A DNA stretch of 64,000 bases from Bordetella genomosp. 7 (GTDB lineage Bacteria; Pseudomonadota; Gammaproteobacteria; Burkholderiales; Burkholderiaceae_B), in NCBI RefSeq assembly GCF_002261265.1, contig NZ_NEVK01000008.1, positions 186,001 through 250,000 of the forward strand, in the 5' to 3' direction. The translations under genes were made by a program, and so were the position numbers. Position 1 is the stretch's first letter, and every line of letters starts with the position of its first letter. Positions 36,433-44,492 of the stretch are shown here, one piece after another. The notes beneath the pieces are model-generated. The model saw only the letters and a list, made by a program, of their open reading frames with translations, had not been told where the DNA came from and searched no databases.

Positions 36433-37263
36433 TTATAGGGACCCGCCGGAAATCCGTTCGATGCCGGCCAGGTCCCGGCGGCTGGTTATTTGACGGAACC
36501 CCGCCTGCGCCAGCAACCGCCGTACCGCTTCGGCCTGGTCCCAGCCGTGTTCTACCCACAGTGCGCCGCCCGGCCGCAGGCGTGCGGGCGCGCCGGCAAT
36601 GATGGCGCACAGGTCACGCAGGCCGTCGGCACCGTCGGTCAGGGCGCATGGCGGCTCGTAACGCAGGTCGCCACGCCGCAGGTGGTCGTCGTCATGCGCG
36701 ATATAGGGGGGGTTGGATACGATCAAGTCGTAGCGGGCGCGCGCCGGCAGCGCGTCGTACCAGCTGCCCTGCGCGAAGTCCACCCGCGCCCCCAGGCGCG
36801 CGGCGTTGCGCACGGCCACCTGCAACGCGGACGCGCTGGCGTCGGTGGCCGTTACCGACGCGTGCGGCGCATCCAGCGCGATCGACACGGCAATCACGCC
36901 GCTGCCCGTGCCCAGGTCCAGCACGGCGGCCTCGTGATGGTCTTGCAGCCATTGCAGCGCGGTTTCCACCAGCAGCTCGGTATCGGGCCGTGGAATCAGG
37001 ACATCCGGAGTTACCGCGAAATCGCGGCCCATGAACTCGCGTCGGCCCACCAAGTAGGCCATGGGCTCGCCCGCCAGGCGGCGCGAAGCCAGCACCTGGT
37101 ATTGCTGCGCCTGCCACGATTCGATGGGGTCGGTGTCGTGCGCCAGCATCCAGGCGCGCGGCTTCTGCAGCACGTGTTCGAGCAGCATGCGCGCTTCCAG
37201 CCGCGGCAGGCGCGGATCGTGCAGAAACGCGTGCAGAATCGGGCGGTCCACGTCAGATGTCAT
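36433..37263 (-). CDS. prmC: Peptide chain release factor N5-glutamine methyltransferase
   Basis: A 276-residue SAM-dependent methyltransferase that methylates the glutamine of the GGQ motif in release factors. The SAM site DLGTGSG is at 116-122 and the catalytic NPPY at 184-187. ATG 37263 lies inside the last codons of prfA (prfA stops at 37253), so the enzyme is coupled to its own substrate gene. The overlap also argues against the more upstream in-frame start at 37326. Confidence 0.96.
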   Translation of the reverse strand: MTSDVDRPILHAFLHDPRLPRLEARMLLEHVLQKPRAWMLAHDTDPIESWQAQQYQVLASRRLAGEPMAYLVGRREFMGRDFAVTPDVLIPRPDTELLVETALQWLQDHHEAAVLDLGTGSGVIAVSIALDAPHASVTATDASASALQVAVRNAARLGARVDFAQGSWYDALPARARYDLIVSNPPYIAHDDDHLRRGDLRYEPPCALTDGADGLRDLCAIIAGAPARLRPGGALWVEHGWDQAEAVRRLLAQAGFRQITSRRDLAGIERISGGSL

Positions 37264-38335
37264 CCCCCAGCGCCGCCAACTGTTCGGCCTGGTGTTCGGC
37301 GATAAGGGCGCCAGTAAGTTCTTCAAGATCGCCTTCCATGATTTGCGGCAGCTTGTACAGCGTCAGGTTGATGCGATGGTCCGTCACGCGCCCCTGCGGA
37401 TAGTTGTAGGTGCGGATACGTTCGGACCGGTCTCCCGTGCCCACCAGACTCTTGCGTTCGGCCGCCTCTTTGCTTTGGCGCTCGCGCACCTCGCGGTCTT
37501 TCAGGCGCGCGGCCAGCACCTGCATGGCCTTGTCTTTGTTGCGATGCTGCGACCGGTCATCCTGGCATTCCACCACCAGGCCCGTGGGCAAGTGAGTAAT
37601 GCGCACGGCCGAATCGGTCTTGTTGATGTGCTGCCCGCCCGCGCCGCTGGCGCGGAAGGTGTCGATGCGCAGGTCGGCAGGGTTGATGACAATGTCGTTC
37701 ATGGCATCGGCTTCGGGCAGCACCGCCACGGTGCAGGTCGAGGTATGTATACGCCCCTGCGCCTCGGTGGCGGGCACGCGTTGCACGCGGTGCGCTCCGG
37801 ACTCGAACTTGAGCCTGCCGTAGGCGCCGTCCCCGTCGATGCGGGCGATGACTTCTTTGTAGCCGCCCAGTTCGGACGGGCTTTCGGACATGAGTTCGAC
37901 GCGCCAGCCGCGTTGCTCGGCATAGCGGCTATACATGCGCAGCAGATCGCCCGAGAACAACGCGCTTTCGTCGCCGCCAGTGCCCGCGCGGATTTCCAGG
38001 AACAGGCTGCGGCCATCGTTGGGGGCGCGCGGCAACAGCAGCACCTGCAGCTCGGCTTCCAGCGCCTCGATGCGTTGGCGCCCGGTCTTGATCTCGTCTT
38101 CGGCCATCGCCTTCATGTCGGGGTCGGCCAGCATTTCCTGCGCCGTGTTCAGGTCGTCTTCGGTACGCGTGAACTGCGCAAAAGCCTGCACCACCGGCTC
38201 GAGCTCGGCGCGCTCGCGCGACAGCTTGCGAAAGCGTTCCATGTCGGCCGCAATTTCGGGCTCTGCCAATAATGCATCAAGCTCGATCAAACGGTGGGAC
38301 AGCTGCTCCAGCCGGCTGCGCATGGAAGATTTCAT
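37253..38335 (-). CDS. prfA: Peptide chain release factor 1
   Basis: A 360-residue class 1 release factor reading UAA and UAG. The tripeptide anticodon PAT is at 188-190 ([14 protein letters not shown]), and the peptidyl-hydrolysis GGQ is at 233-235 ([10 protein letters not shown]). A second in-frame start at residue 5 is possible. It overlaps prmC by 11 bp and lies 93 bp behind hemA, separated by a hairpin. Confidence 0.98.
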   Translation of the reverse strand: MKSSMRSRLEQLSHRLIELDALLAEPEIAADMERFRKLSRERAELEPVVQAFAQFTRTEDDLNTAQEMLADPDMKAMAEDEIKTGRQRIEALEAELQVLLLPRAPNDGRSLFLEIRAGTGGDESALFSGDLLRMYSRYAEQRGWRVELMSESPSELGGYKEVIARIDGDGAYGRLKFESGAHRVQRVPATEAQGRIHTSTCTVAVLPEADAMNDIVINPADLRIDTFRASGAGGQHINKTDSAVRITHLPTGLVVECQDDRSQHRNKDKAMQVLAARLKDREVRERQSKEAAERKSLVGTGDRSERIRTYNYPQGRVTDHRINLTLYKLPQIMEGDLEELTGALIAEHQAEQLAALGDDI

Positions 38336-38394
38336 AGGAAGAACCAGGAAGGCGTATAGCGGATTAGCGAACAGCGGGCGCCCGAAAAGCGAAC

Positions 38395-38413
38395 GCCCGC
38401 CAGGGTGGCGGGC
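38395..38413 (-). terminator. Hairpin between hemA and prfA
   Basis: A 7-bp perfect stem (38395-38401 with 38407-38413) and 5-base loop lie 16 bp after the hemA stop; read on the reverse strand it is followed by GTTCGCTTTTCGG. It could be a partial terminator that lowers prfA-prmC transcription from the hemA promoter. Confidence 0.5.
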
Positions 38414-38428
38414 ATTGCGGCAGCAGCG

Positions 38429-39703
38429 CTAACGGCGCGAATCGCGGCCCGGGAACAGGCGCGGCATCCAGGCGAGCAATTGCTTGCGCTCGTCGCCTTC
38501 GCTGCGGTTCAACGCCGCCAGCGGGCCGTGCAGATACTTCTGGGTGAGCCCGTGCGCCAGCTGTTCGAGCACGGCCTCGGGGGATTCGCCCCGCGCCAGC
38601 AGGCGGCGGGCGCGTTCGAGTTCGGCGGCGCGCACGTCTTCGGCGGCCTGGTGCAGGTCGCGGATGACGGGCACCACTTCACGCGATTGCATCCAGTGCA
38701 TAAAGCCCTGGACGCGCGTTTCGATGATGGCTTCGGCCTGCACCACGGCGGCCCGCCGCGCATCAGTGCCGCTTTGCACCAGGCGGCCCAGATCGTCGAC
38801 CGAGTACAGGTAGACGTCGTCCAGGCGGCCGACTTCGGGTTCGATATCGCGCGGCACGGCCAGGTCGATCATGACCATGGGGCGGTGCCGGCGCAGGCGC
38901 GTGGCGCGCTCGACCAGGCCCAGGCCCAGAATGGGCAGCGAACTGGCCGTACAGGACACCACCACGTCGAATTCGGCCAGGCGCTCGGGCAGATCGGCCA
39001 GCTTCATGGTGCTGGCCGAGAACCGGCCCGCCAGCGTTTCGGCGCGCTCGGCCGTGCGGTTGGCCACCACCATGCTGCGCGGACGCTGGGCCGCGAAGTG
39101 CGTGGCACAGAGTTCGATCATTTCGCCCGCGCCGATGAACAGCGTGTGCGCCTGGTCAAGGTTGCCGAACACGCGCTCGGCCAGCCGCACCGCGGCAGCC
39201 GCCATCGACACCGAATGCGCGCCGATGGCCGTTTGCGAGCGGACTTCCTTGGCCACGGAAAACGTGCGCTGGAACAGTTGGTGCAACAGCGTGCCCAGCG
39301 AACCGGCTTCGCCCGCGGCGCGCACCGCGTCTTTCATCTGCCCCAGTATCTGCGGTTCGCCCAACACCATGGAATCGAGCCCGCTGGCCACGCGGAACGC
39401 ATGGCGCACTGCGTCGTCGTGCACGTGGCGATACAGATGGGGGCTGAGCGTGCCGGCCTCGATACGATTGTGGTCGGCCAGCCATACCGGCAGGTGTTCG
39501 GCCACCTGCGCCTCGGCGGCACAGTAGATCTCGGTGCGATTACAGGTGGACAGAATGGCTGCTTCGCGCACTGCGCCGCCAAACGCGGAGCGCAGCCCTT
39601 CCAGCGCCGGCCGCATCAGATCGACGGGCATGGACACACGCTCGCGCACCGACACGGGGGCGGAGGTGTGATTCAGACCGAAGGCGAGGACAGCGACGGA
39701 CAT
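38429..39703 (-). CDS. hemA: Glutamyl-tRNA reductase
   Basis: A 424-residue NADPH enzyme that reduces glutamyl-tRNA to glutamate-1-semialdehyde, the first step of C5 haem synthesis. The catalytic Cys54 is in [29 protein letters not shown] starts the catalytic domain, and [16 protein letters not shown] marks the NADPH domain. The length is normal. hemA followed by prfA and prmC is the standard order in proteobacteria. Haem also leads to siroheme, used by the sulfite reductase at 33007. Confidence 0.97.
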   Translation of the reverse strand: MSVAVLAFGLNHTSAPVSVRERVSMPVDLMRPALEGLRSAFGGAVREAAILSTCNRTEIYCAAEAQVAEHLPVWLADHNRIEAGTLSPHLYRHVHDDAVRHAFRVASGLDSMVLGEPQILGQMKDAVRAAGEAGSLGTLLHQLFQRTFSVAKEVRSQTAIGAHSVSMAAAAVRLAERVFGNLDQAHTLFIGAGEMIELCATHFAAQRPRSMVVANRTAERAETLAGRFSASTMKLADLPERLAEFDVVVSCTASSLPILGLGLVERATRLRRHRPMVMIDLAVPRDIEPEVGRLDDVYLYSVDDLGRLVQSGTDARRAAVVQAEAIIETRVQGFMHWMQSREVVPVIRDLHQAAEDVRAAELERARRLLARGESPEAVLEQLAHGLTQKYLHGPLAALNRSEGDERKQLLAWMPRLFPGRDSRR

Positions 39704-39849
39704 TGGGCGTGAGGCAAGCGCCGTACGGACGGAGCACGGCGCATTTGTAACACTGAGTTGGTCAAAATTATACCTCTAAGGGTATTCCCGGGGGTAGCAA
39801 AACTTTTGATCGAATCGATAGCCCGCCTGCACGAATCGAAAAAATTGTG

Positions 39850-39855
39850 TATAGT
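39850..39855 (+). promoter_or_regulatory. Probable -10 element of tRNA-Phe
   Basis: TATAGT lies 13 bp before the first base of the tRNA, in an AT-rich stretch between the divergent hemA gene and the tRNA. A matching -35 is weak (CTGCAC at 39827-39832, 17 bp upstream). Confidence 0.5.
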
Positions 39856-39868
39856 GGCGGACTTCGTT

Positions 39869-39944
39869 GGCCTGGTAGCTCAGTTGGTAGAGCAGCGGAT
39901 TGAAAATCCGCGTGTCGGTGGTTCGATTCCGCCCCAGGCCACCA
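39869..39944 (+). tRNA. tRNA-Phe (anticodon GAA)
   Basis: A 76-nt cloverleaf. The acceptor stem GGCCTGG pairs with CCAGGCC. The D arm contains GCTCAGTTGGTAGAGC. The anticodon stem GCGGA/TCCGC encloses TTGAAAA with GAA at 39902-39904. The T arm is GGTGG-TTCGATT-CCGCC, and ACCA is encoded at the end. A strong terminator follows. The 3' side carries a lower-GC island, as is common at tRNA genes. Confidence 0.98.
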
Positions 39945-39945
39945 A

Positions 39946-39956
39946 GAATTCAATGC
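39946..39956. repeat. Left copy of 11-bp direct repeat flanking the AbiE island
   Basis: GAATTCAATGC begins 1 bp after the tRNA CCA end and recurs exactly at 42231-42241. In both copies GGCC stands 5 bases upstream. Position and spacing suggest an integration duplication, but 11 bp alone is short. Confidence 0.5.
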
Positions 39957-39983
39957 CCAGCCGGATGGCTGGGCATTTTTTAT
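39953..39983 (+). terminator. Rho-independent terminator of tRNA-Phe
   Basis: ATGCCCAGCC pairs perfectly with GGCTGGGCAT (10 bp) across the loop GGAT and is followed by a run of six T. It starts 8 bp after the tRNA. Confidence 0.92.
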
Positions 39984-40038
39984 TTGTGCGCTGGGGTCTG
40001 CGGCCCTACCCGATAAACGTGGGGTGGGCATTCATCAG

Positions 40039-40058
40039 ACGCGGTTAATCAACCGCGT
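40039..40058. repeat. Small inverted repeat upstream of the toxin gene
   Basis: ACGCGGTT and AACCGCGT form a perfect 8-bp stem with loop AATC, in the 200-bp gap between the tRNA terminator and the toxin gene. It may be a leftover terminator or a regulator site; no T-run follows. Confidence 0.4.
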
Positions 40059-40186
40059 TGGGCAAGCTGCGGAATAGAATCGATCACGTACCCCAGCATT
40101 GCTTTTTATGGATTGGTTCTCGCCAACATGAGTCTAGTGCATGCTGGTGGCCATCAGTTATGAGGAACCGCCGCCTGCAGTGACTT

Positions 40187-41071
40187 ATGCGCGAGCCGCT
40201 TACCCTGTCCATAGACCAAATCAAACGATCTGTCGTCAAGGCCATCCTATCCGACGACACGCTATTCGAAAATCTGGTACTCAAGGGTGGCAATGCGATC
40301 GACCTGATCCATCAGATCGCCGCGCGGGCATCGGTTGACATCGACTTTTCGATGCCGGGCGATTTCCCTGGCGGCGCCGACGAACTGCGTCGACGTGTCG
40401 ACAGCGTTTTGACGCGAACATTCAGCATGGACGGCTATCGAGTCTTCGACCTCAAAATGCTTGAAAAACCCGAGCATTTGAGCGAAGGCATGGCCGCCTT
40501 TTGGGGTGGCTACAGCGTTGAATTCAAATTAATCAGCGAGCCTTTATACAAGCAGCACGGCCCTGACATAGACGTAATGCGGAAGTACGCGCTCAATCTC
40601 GGGCAGGGCAAGAAGTTCTTGATCGATATCAGTCGCCACGAGTATGTCGATCATAAGCAAAGCATGGAATTCGAGGGATACATCATCTATGTGTATTCCC
40701 CCGAAATGATCGTCTGCGAAAAGTTGCGGGCGATCTGTCAGCAGATGCCTGAGTATGGCCCCGTAATCCGCAGGGGGCGTCCCGGTAGCGCACGCGCGCG
40801 AGACTTCGTAGATATCTACTACTTAGTCACGATGTTGAACTTGAACGTCACCTCGGACGAATACCGGACGGTCATTGCAGAGATGTTCGCTCGCAAGCGT
40901 GTTCCGCTTTCCCTACTCGGACGTGTCCGGCACTATCGTGAGTTTCACCGCGCAGACTTCGCAGCCGTGCAGGCAACTATGAGCCCAAATTTTGTACTCA
41001 AGGATTTTGACACTTACTTCGAGTTCACCCTTGATCTCGTTGCGCAGCTACATTCCCTTTGGGACGTATAG
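40187..41071 (+). CDS. abiEii: AbiEii/AbiGii-type nucleotidyltransferase toxin
   Basis: A 294-residue protein of the AbiEii family, DNA polymerase-beta-like nucleotidyltransferases that act as toxins of type IV systems and in phage abortive infection; relatives modify tRNA acceptor ends. Family motifs are VLKGGNAIDL (33-40) and the metal-binding pair in SVDIDFSM (Asp51, Asp53). Conserved YSPEMIVCEKLRAICQQ and ARARDFVDIYYLV follow. Codon use is visibly less GC-rich than neighbours, suggesting transfer. It runs tail to tail with the antitoxin-like gene, with a 24-bp overlap, instead of following it in an operon. Confidence 0.88.
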   Translation: MREPLTLSIDQIKRSVVKAILSDDTLFENLVLKGGNAIDLIHQIAARASVDIDFSMPGDFPGGADELRRRVDSVLTRTFSMDGYRVFDLKMLEKPEHLSEGMAAFWGGYSVEFKLISEPLYKQHGPDIDVMRKYALNLGQGKKFLIDISRHEYVDHKQSMEFEGYIIYVYSPEMIVCEKLRAICQQMPEYGPVIRRGRPGSARARDFVDIYYLVTMLNLNVTSDEYRTVIAEMFARKRVPLSLLGRVRHYREFHRADFAAVQATMSPNFVLKDFDTYFEFTLDLVAQLHSLWDV

Positions 41072-41935
41072 ACGCCACGCTTTCACATAGTCCATGTCGC
41101 CCATATCGTGTGCCAAGTAGAAATCGTAGTTCATCGGAAACCGCTTGATCAGGTCCAGCAAGTTTTGCCGATAGCCCGCCCGCTCAAGATAGAACCCAAT
41201 GGCCTGATGGTAAGGATATGTGTGGTCTATCTTCTTTAGCATGGCGGCCAAAGCATTGACCGACAGTTGATCTTTAGCCAACCGGAAAGCCTTGAGTACC
41301 TCAAAGACTCCGCCGGCATAGGCCGGGCGAACCGTGATGTCGATAAGCGTGCGCTCCAGGTTGGTCAGGCGGACGGTGACCGGCGTTTCGCTGTCATAGG
41401 TTACGGACTCCGTGATCACGCCGAGTTCGTCCGTGTTCTTGCCATTGATGAGATAGATCCTGGCGCCTTCAAAATCAATAGCGTTGTTCGACTCGCGCGC
41501 CTTGCGCTTGAATGCGGCGTCGATGCGCTCCTGAGCCAATCCGCCCGTGGACTGGCTCTTGAGATGCTGCTCATGGTTCAGGTAGATCGTTTTGGGAATT
41601 TGCTCGGTCAAGCCGTGCATACGGACAGCGGTGTAATGGCTGTAGTAACAGCTTGGCTTGAGAGTGAGCAAGACCTCCAGCAACGGCACGGAGCCCCACA
41701 CGAAGCGTGTTTCCGCCCGGTGAGGAAAAGGAAAGCGCAGGGTCTTGAGCTTGCCTTGCTTTTCCAGGAAGGTGATGAACTCTTGCGTGGTGGTGCGTTG
41801 AGCCAGGCGCCACCCCCGCCGCTGTTCGGCCAGAATCCGCTGTAGATCCGTCAGCTTGAAAACGGGCGACGACTGCCCAGCCAGATACTCAAAGATGTCA
41901 GGCTTGGCGATCTGAATGCGTGAAAAACCAACCAT
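41048..41935 (-). CDS. AbiEi-like antitoxin/transcriptional regulator
   Basis: A 295-residue protein resembling the long COG5340/AbiEi group. An N-terminal winged-helix region (KPDIFEYLAGQSSPVFKLTD, TTTQEFITFLEKQGKLKTLR) is followed by LKPSCYYSHYTAVRMHGLTE and a C-terminal domain with TNLERTLIDITVRPAYAGG. Known AbiEi proteins repress their own promoter by binding inverted repeats and neutralise AbiEii. Three palindromes lie directly upstream of this start. The 3' end overlaps the toxin gene by 24 bp in antisense. No good Shine-Dalgarno is visible before ATG 41935. Confidence 0.8.
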   Translation of the reverse strand: MVGFSRIQIAKPDIFEYLAGQSSPVFKLTDLQRILAEQRRGWRLAQRTTTQEFITFLEKQGKLKTLRFPFPHRAETRFVWGSVPLLEVLLTLKPSCYYSHYTAVRMHGLTEQIPKTIYLNHEQHLKSQSTGGLAQERIDAAFKRKARESNNAIDFEGARIYLINGKNTDELGVITESVTYDSETPVTVRLTNLERTLIDITVRPAYAGGVFEVLKAFRLAKDQLSVNALAAMLKKIDHTYPYHQAIGFYLERAGYRQNLLDLIKRFPMNYDFYLAHDMGDMDYVKAWRLYVPKGM

Positions 41936-41947
41936 CTTCGTGTCGTG

Positions 41948-41971
41948 CTGTGAAGTATATATACTTCACAG
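41948..41971. promoter_or_regulatory. Palindrome 1 (24 bp, perfect)
   Basis: Core TGAAGTATATATACTTCA flanked by CTG and CAG. It lies 13 bp before the antitoxin start and would sit in its leader. A half-copy (CAGTATATGTGA) overlaps its right edge (41969-41980). Centre 41959.5. Confidence 0.9.
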
Positions 41972-42043
41972 TATATGTGATTTTTCGCTCCCGGATGACG
42001 AAGTTCCGGCCCGAACCGGCTGATTGTTAGGCAGAACCAGGCG

Positions 42044-42069
42044 GCGCTGAAGTATATATACTTCAGCGC
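42044..42069. promoter_or_regulatory. Palindrome 2 (26 bp, perfect)
   Basis: Same 18-bp core, flanked by GCGC on both sides (self-complementary). Centre 42056.5, exactly 97 bp from palindrome 1. Confidence 0.9.
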
Positions 42070-42138
42070 TGCCTGTCGGAAAATACCTGTTTCTGCCGCT
42101 TGGGCTTCTGGTGCCATCTTCAGAGCAAGAATATGCAT

Positions 42139-42168
42139 GTCCAATGAAGTATATATACTTCATTGGAC
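42139..42168. promoter_or_regulatory. Palindrome 3 (30 bp, perfect)
   Basis: Same 18-bp core, flanked by GTCCAA and TTGGAC. Centre 42153.5, again exactly 97 bp from palindrome 2. The three arms (3, 4 and 6 bp) share no sequence, yet all pair perfectly. The gap 41936-42327 holds nothing else that looks coding. Confidence 0.9.
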
Positions 42169-42230
42169 TACGCACGCCATACTCCGTGCAGAACTCGAAC
42201 TCCCTGTAGCTTTTCTCGTACGGCCTGGTC

Positions 42231-42241
42231 GAATTCAATGC
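42231..42241. repeat. Right copy of 11-bp direct repeat flanking the AbiE island
   Basis: GAATTCAATGC, identical to 39946-39956 just behind tRNA-Phe, with GGCC at the same distance upstream. It marks the probable right end of the inserted segment (about 2.3 kb). Confidence 0.5.
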
Positions 42242-42327
42242 AGTAACCCCTCGCTACAATCCCTACCCACAAGTCATGTCATCACGAGGGCCGCCGCCAC
42301 GGCGGCAGGCAAAGGGACTACCGATCA

Positions 42328-42672
42328 ATGGGTACACGCTACGGCCGCCGTCGCTCGGACGGCACTTATGAGTACCACGACAGTGAAGCCTCTTTAAAGG
42401 CTGCAAAGCGCCAAGAGAACCAACGGGCGCGAGCGGGCTTTTTCGGCCTGGTCGGCTTGGCGGTGGGCGGGTGGCTGGCCTATCTGGGGTTGCAGTACGC
42501 CGGCGCGGCCGACTGGCCGAAATGGACGCGCTTTGCAGGCGTGCTGGCAGGCGCGGGCTTTTGCGCCGTGCTGTTCTCGATGCTTGCAGAGGTGATCTGG
42601 AAGTTGATGGCCGGGCTGTTGGTGCTCGCCATTCTGACGGTGATCGGCACGTCAATCTGGCAGGCGGTGTAG
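42328..42672 (+). CDS. Small inner-membrane protein of unknown function
   Basis: A 114-residue protein with a charged N-terminus (about 35 residues, rich in Arg, Lys, Glu) and three hydrophobic segments: AGFFGLVGLAVGGWLAYLGL, FAGVLAGAGFCAVLFSMLA and a C-terminal LMAGLLVLAILTVIGTSIW. I do not recognise a family. It lies just outside the right direct repeat and is convergent with the TPP-enzyme gene, whose stop is 2 bp away. Base composition returns to the chromosomal level here, so it may be a resident gene. Confidence 0.7.
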   Translation: MGTRYGRRRSDGTYEYHDSEASLKAAKRQENQRARAGFFGLVGLAVGGWLAYLGLQYAGAADWPKWTRFAGVLAGAGFCAVLFSMLAEVIWKLMAGLLVLAILTVIGTSIWQAV

Positions 42673-42673
42673 C

Positions 42674-44308
42674 TCATTGACTTGATGGCAAGCTCACCCC
42701 AAGGTCGGTACGCACTTCGATAAACACCGGTCCATCCATGGCCATCGCCCGTTCCACCGTGGAATCGACCTGTGCCGCGTCCTCGATGCGAAAGGCCGGC
42801 ATGCCGAAGGCCTGGGCGATCTGGACGAAATCGGGGTTGAACAACGATGTTCCGCTGACGCGGCCCGGGTATTCGCGCTCCTGGTTGATGCGGATCGAGG
42901 CGTAGGCGTCGTTGTTGGAAAGGATGAACAGCACAGGCAGCCGGCGGTGCGCGGCCAGGATCATTTCGTTGCCGGTCATCATGAAGCCGCCGTCGCCCAC
43001 CATGCAGATGGTCCTGGTGTCGGGGCGCCGCAGCGCGTTGGCGATGGCGGCCGGTGTGCCGTAGCCCATGGCGCCTGCCAGCGGAGACAGCAGCCGTTGC
43101 GGCGGGCGGAAGCGGAAATGTCGATACACCGGCGCGGCGAACGTGCCCGCGTCCAGGCAGATGACCGTGTGGTCGGGCGCGCGGTCGGACACGCTGCGCA
43201 CCACGTTCTCGAACGGCACGCCCCGCTCGGGCCTGCGGTCGGGCCAGGCCACGTGCTGCCTGATGTTATCGGCCAGCCGGGACAGCCATTGCGCATCGCG
43301 GTGCGCGCCGGCGTCGCTGTCGGGCGGCAGCGCATTGACCAGCAGGATGGGATCGCACACCAGGCCGAAGTCGGCCTGGAAGGTCTGGCCGATGACGCCG
43401 TTGTCAGGATAGCAGTGGACAAAGGCCTGTTGCGGGCGGGGCAGGTCGGGAAACGTGTAGCCCTGCGTGGGAATGTCGCCCATGCGGGTGCCCAGCGCCA
43501 GGATCAGGTCGCTTTCGCGAAAGGCCTGCATCTGTGCTGCAGAGGGCGCCAGGCCGAGTTCGCCCGCATACAGGGGATGGGTGGGCGGAAAAACATCGTG
43601 GCGGCGAAAGGAGATGGCCACGGGAATGTTCCAGCCGCGCGCGAACTGTTCGAGCGCCTCGCGCCCGCCTGGCCTTTCGAACCAGCCGCCGGCGATGATC
43701 AACGGCCTTTGTGCGCGCTTCAATGTCGCGCGCAGTTCGGCCAGGGTGCCGGCATCGGGCTGGCCGGCGCGCGGTTCCGTGCAGGTCCAGCGATGCTGCT
43801 CTACTACTTGCTGCTGCACGTTCTCGGGCAGCACGAGCACCACGGGCCCCGGCGTGCCGGATGTTGCCACGCGTATCGCCTTGAATGCGGCCTCGGCCAG
43901 CTGGCCGGGATCGGTGGCCTCGAACACCCACTTGGCGATGGAGCCGAACATCTTCTGATAGTCGATTTCCTGGAAGGCGCCCCGCCGCAGGTCCTGTTTG
44001 GGGATCTGGCCGACAAGCAGGATCATGGGCACGGCGTCTTGCTGCGCAGTGTGCACGGCGATGGCCGCATTGCTTGCGCCGGGGCCTCGGCTGACCATCG
44101 CGACGCCGGGGCGGCCCGTGATGCGGCCATCGGCCACCGCCATGAACCCGGCGCCGCTTTCGTGCCGACACACGACGGTGTCGATGTCGGGAAAGTCGAT
44201 CAGCGCGTCGAGCACGCCCAGATAGCTTTCGCCGGGCACCAGGAAGACGCGGTCGATCTGGTTGGCGCGAAAGACGTTCAACAGGGCGTGCGAGGAAGTT
44301 GCGTTCAT
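42674..44308 (-). CDS. Thiamine pyrophosphate-dependent enzyme (acetolactate synthase-like)
   Basis: A 544-residue TPP enzyme of the POX/ALS superfamily. The N-terminal PYR domain has VFLVPGESYLGVLDALIDFP and the catalytic Glu50 in CRHESGAGFMA. The middle domain follows. The C-terminal PP domain has the metal/TPP motif MVGDGGFMMTGNE ending at the NN of FILSNNDAYASI. The real substrate (2-oxo acid carboligase or decarboxylase) cannot be told; it is not flanked by an ilvN-type subunit. ATG 44308 was chosen over 44386 from family alignment. It is divergent from a LysR gene, its likely regulator. Confidence 0.9.
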   Translation of the reverse strand: MNATSSHALLNVFRANQIDRVFLVPGESYLGVLDALIDFPDIDTVVCRHESGAGFMAVADGRITGRPGVAMVSRGPGASNAAIAVHTAQQDAVPMILLVGQIPKQDLRRGAFQEIDYQKMFGSIAKWVFEATDPGQLAEAAFKAIRVATSGTPGPVVLVLPENVQQQVVEQHRWTCTEPRAGQPDAGTLAELRATLKRAQRPLIIAGGWFERPGGREALEQFARGWNIPVAISFRRHDVFPPTHPLYAGELGLAPSAAQMQAFRESDLILALGTRMGDIPTQGYTFPDLPRPQQAFVHCYPDNGVIGQTFQADFGLVCDPILLVNALPPDSDAGAHRDAQWLSRLADNIRQHVAWPDRRPERGVPFENVVRSVSDRAPDHTVICLDAGTFAAPVYRHFRFRPPQRLLSPLAGAMGYGTPAAIANALRRPDTRTICMVGDGGFMMTGNEMILAAHRRLPVLFILSNNDAYASIRINQEREYPGRVSGTSLFNPDFVQIAQAFGMPAFRIEDAAQVDSTVERAMAMDGPVFIEVRTDLGVSLPSSQ

Positions 44309-44492
44309 ATACGGCCGTGGAGCGGGTTCGAGTGCCGCGCGGGGGCGCGGATCCGGCAAACATTGTCCGGAATACGAACCCGCCATGACAATGCGCGGCG
44401 GGGCATAGCAGCTATACCTTTCTGGCCTGGCAATTCACGGGCATAAACTATTCCGGCATATTATTGGCAGTTCATTGAACCGGTGGGCTTCC

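Noticed and set aside
41948-42168. Type III toxin-antitoxin RNA or retron at the palindromes
   Set aside because: Type III antitoxin repeats are shorter direct repeats and pair with a ToxN-type nuclease. No reverse transcriptase is present for a retron.
41966-42238. Small reverse-strand frame (90 codons) across the palindromes
   Set aside because: Its codons repeat KYIYF-like translations of the palindrome core, and it has no RBS. The covarying arms argue for structure, not coding.
42137-42397. Small forward frame (86 codons) starting in palindrome 3
   Set aside because: It overlaps the start of the 42328 gene in another frame and shows no domain or RBS.
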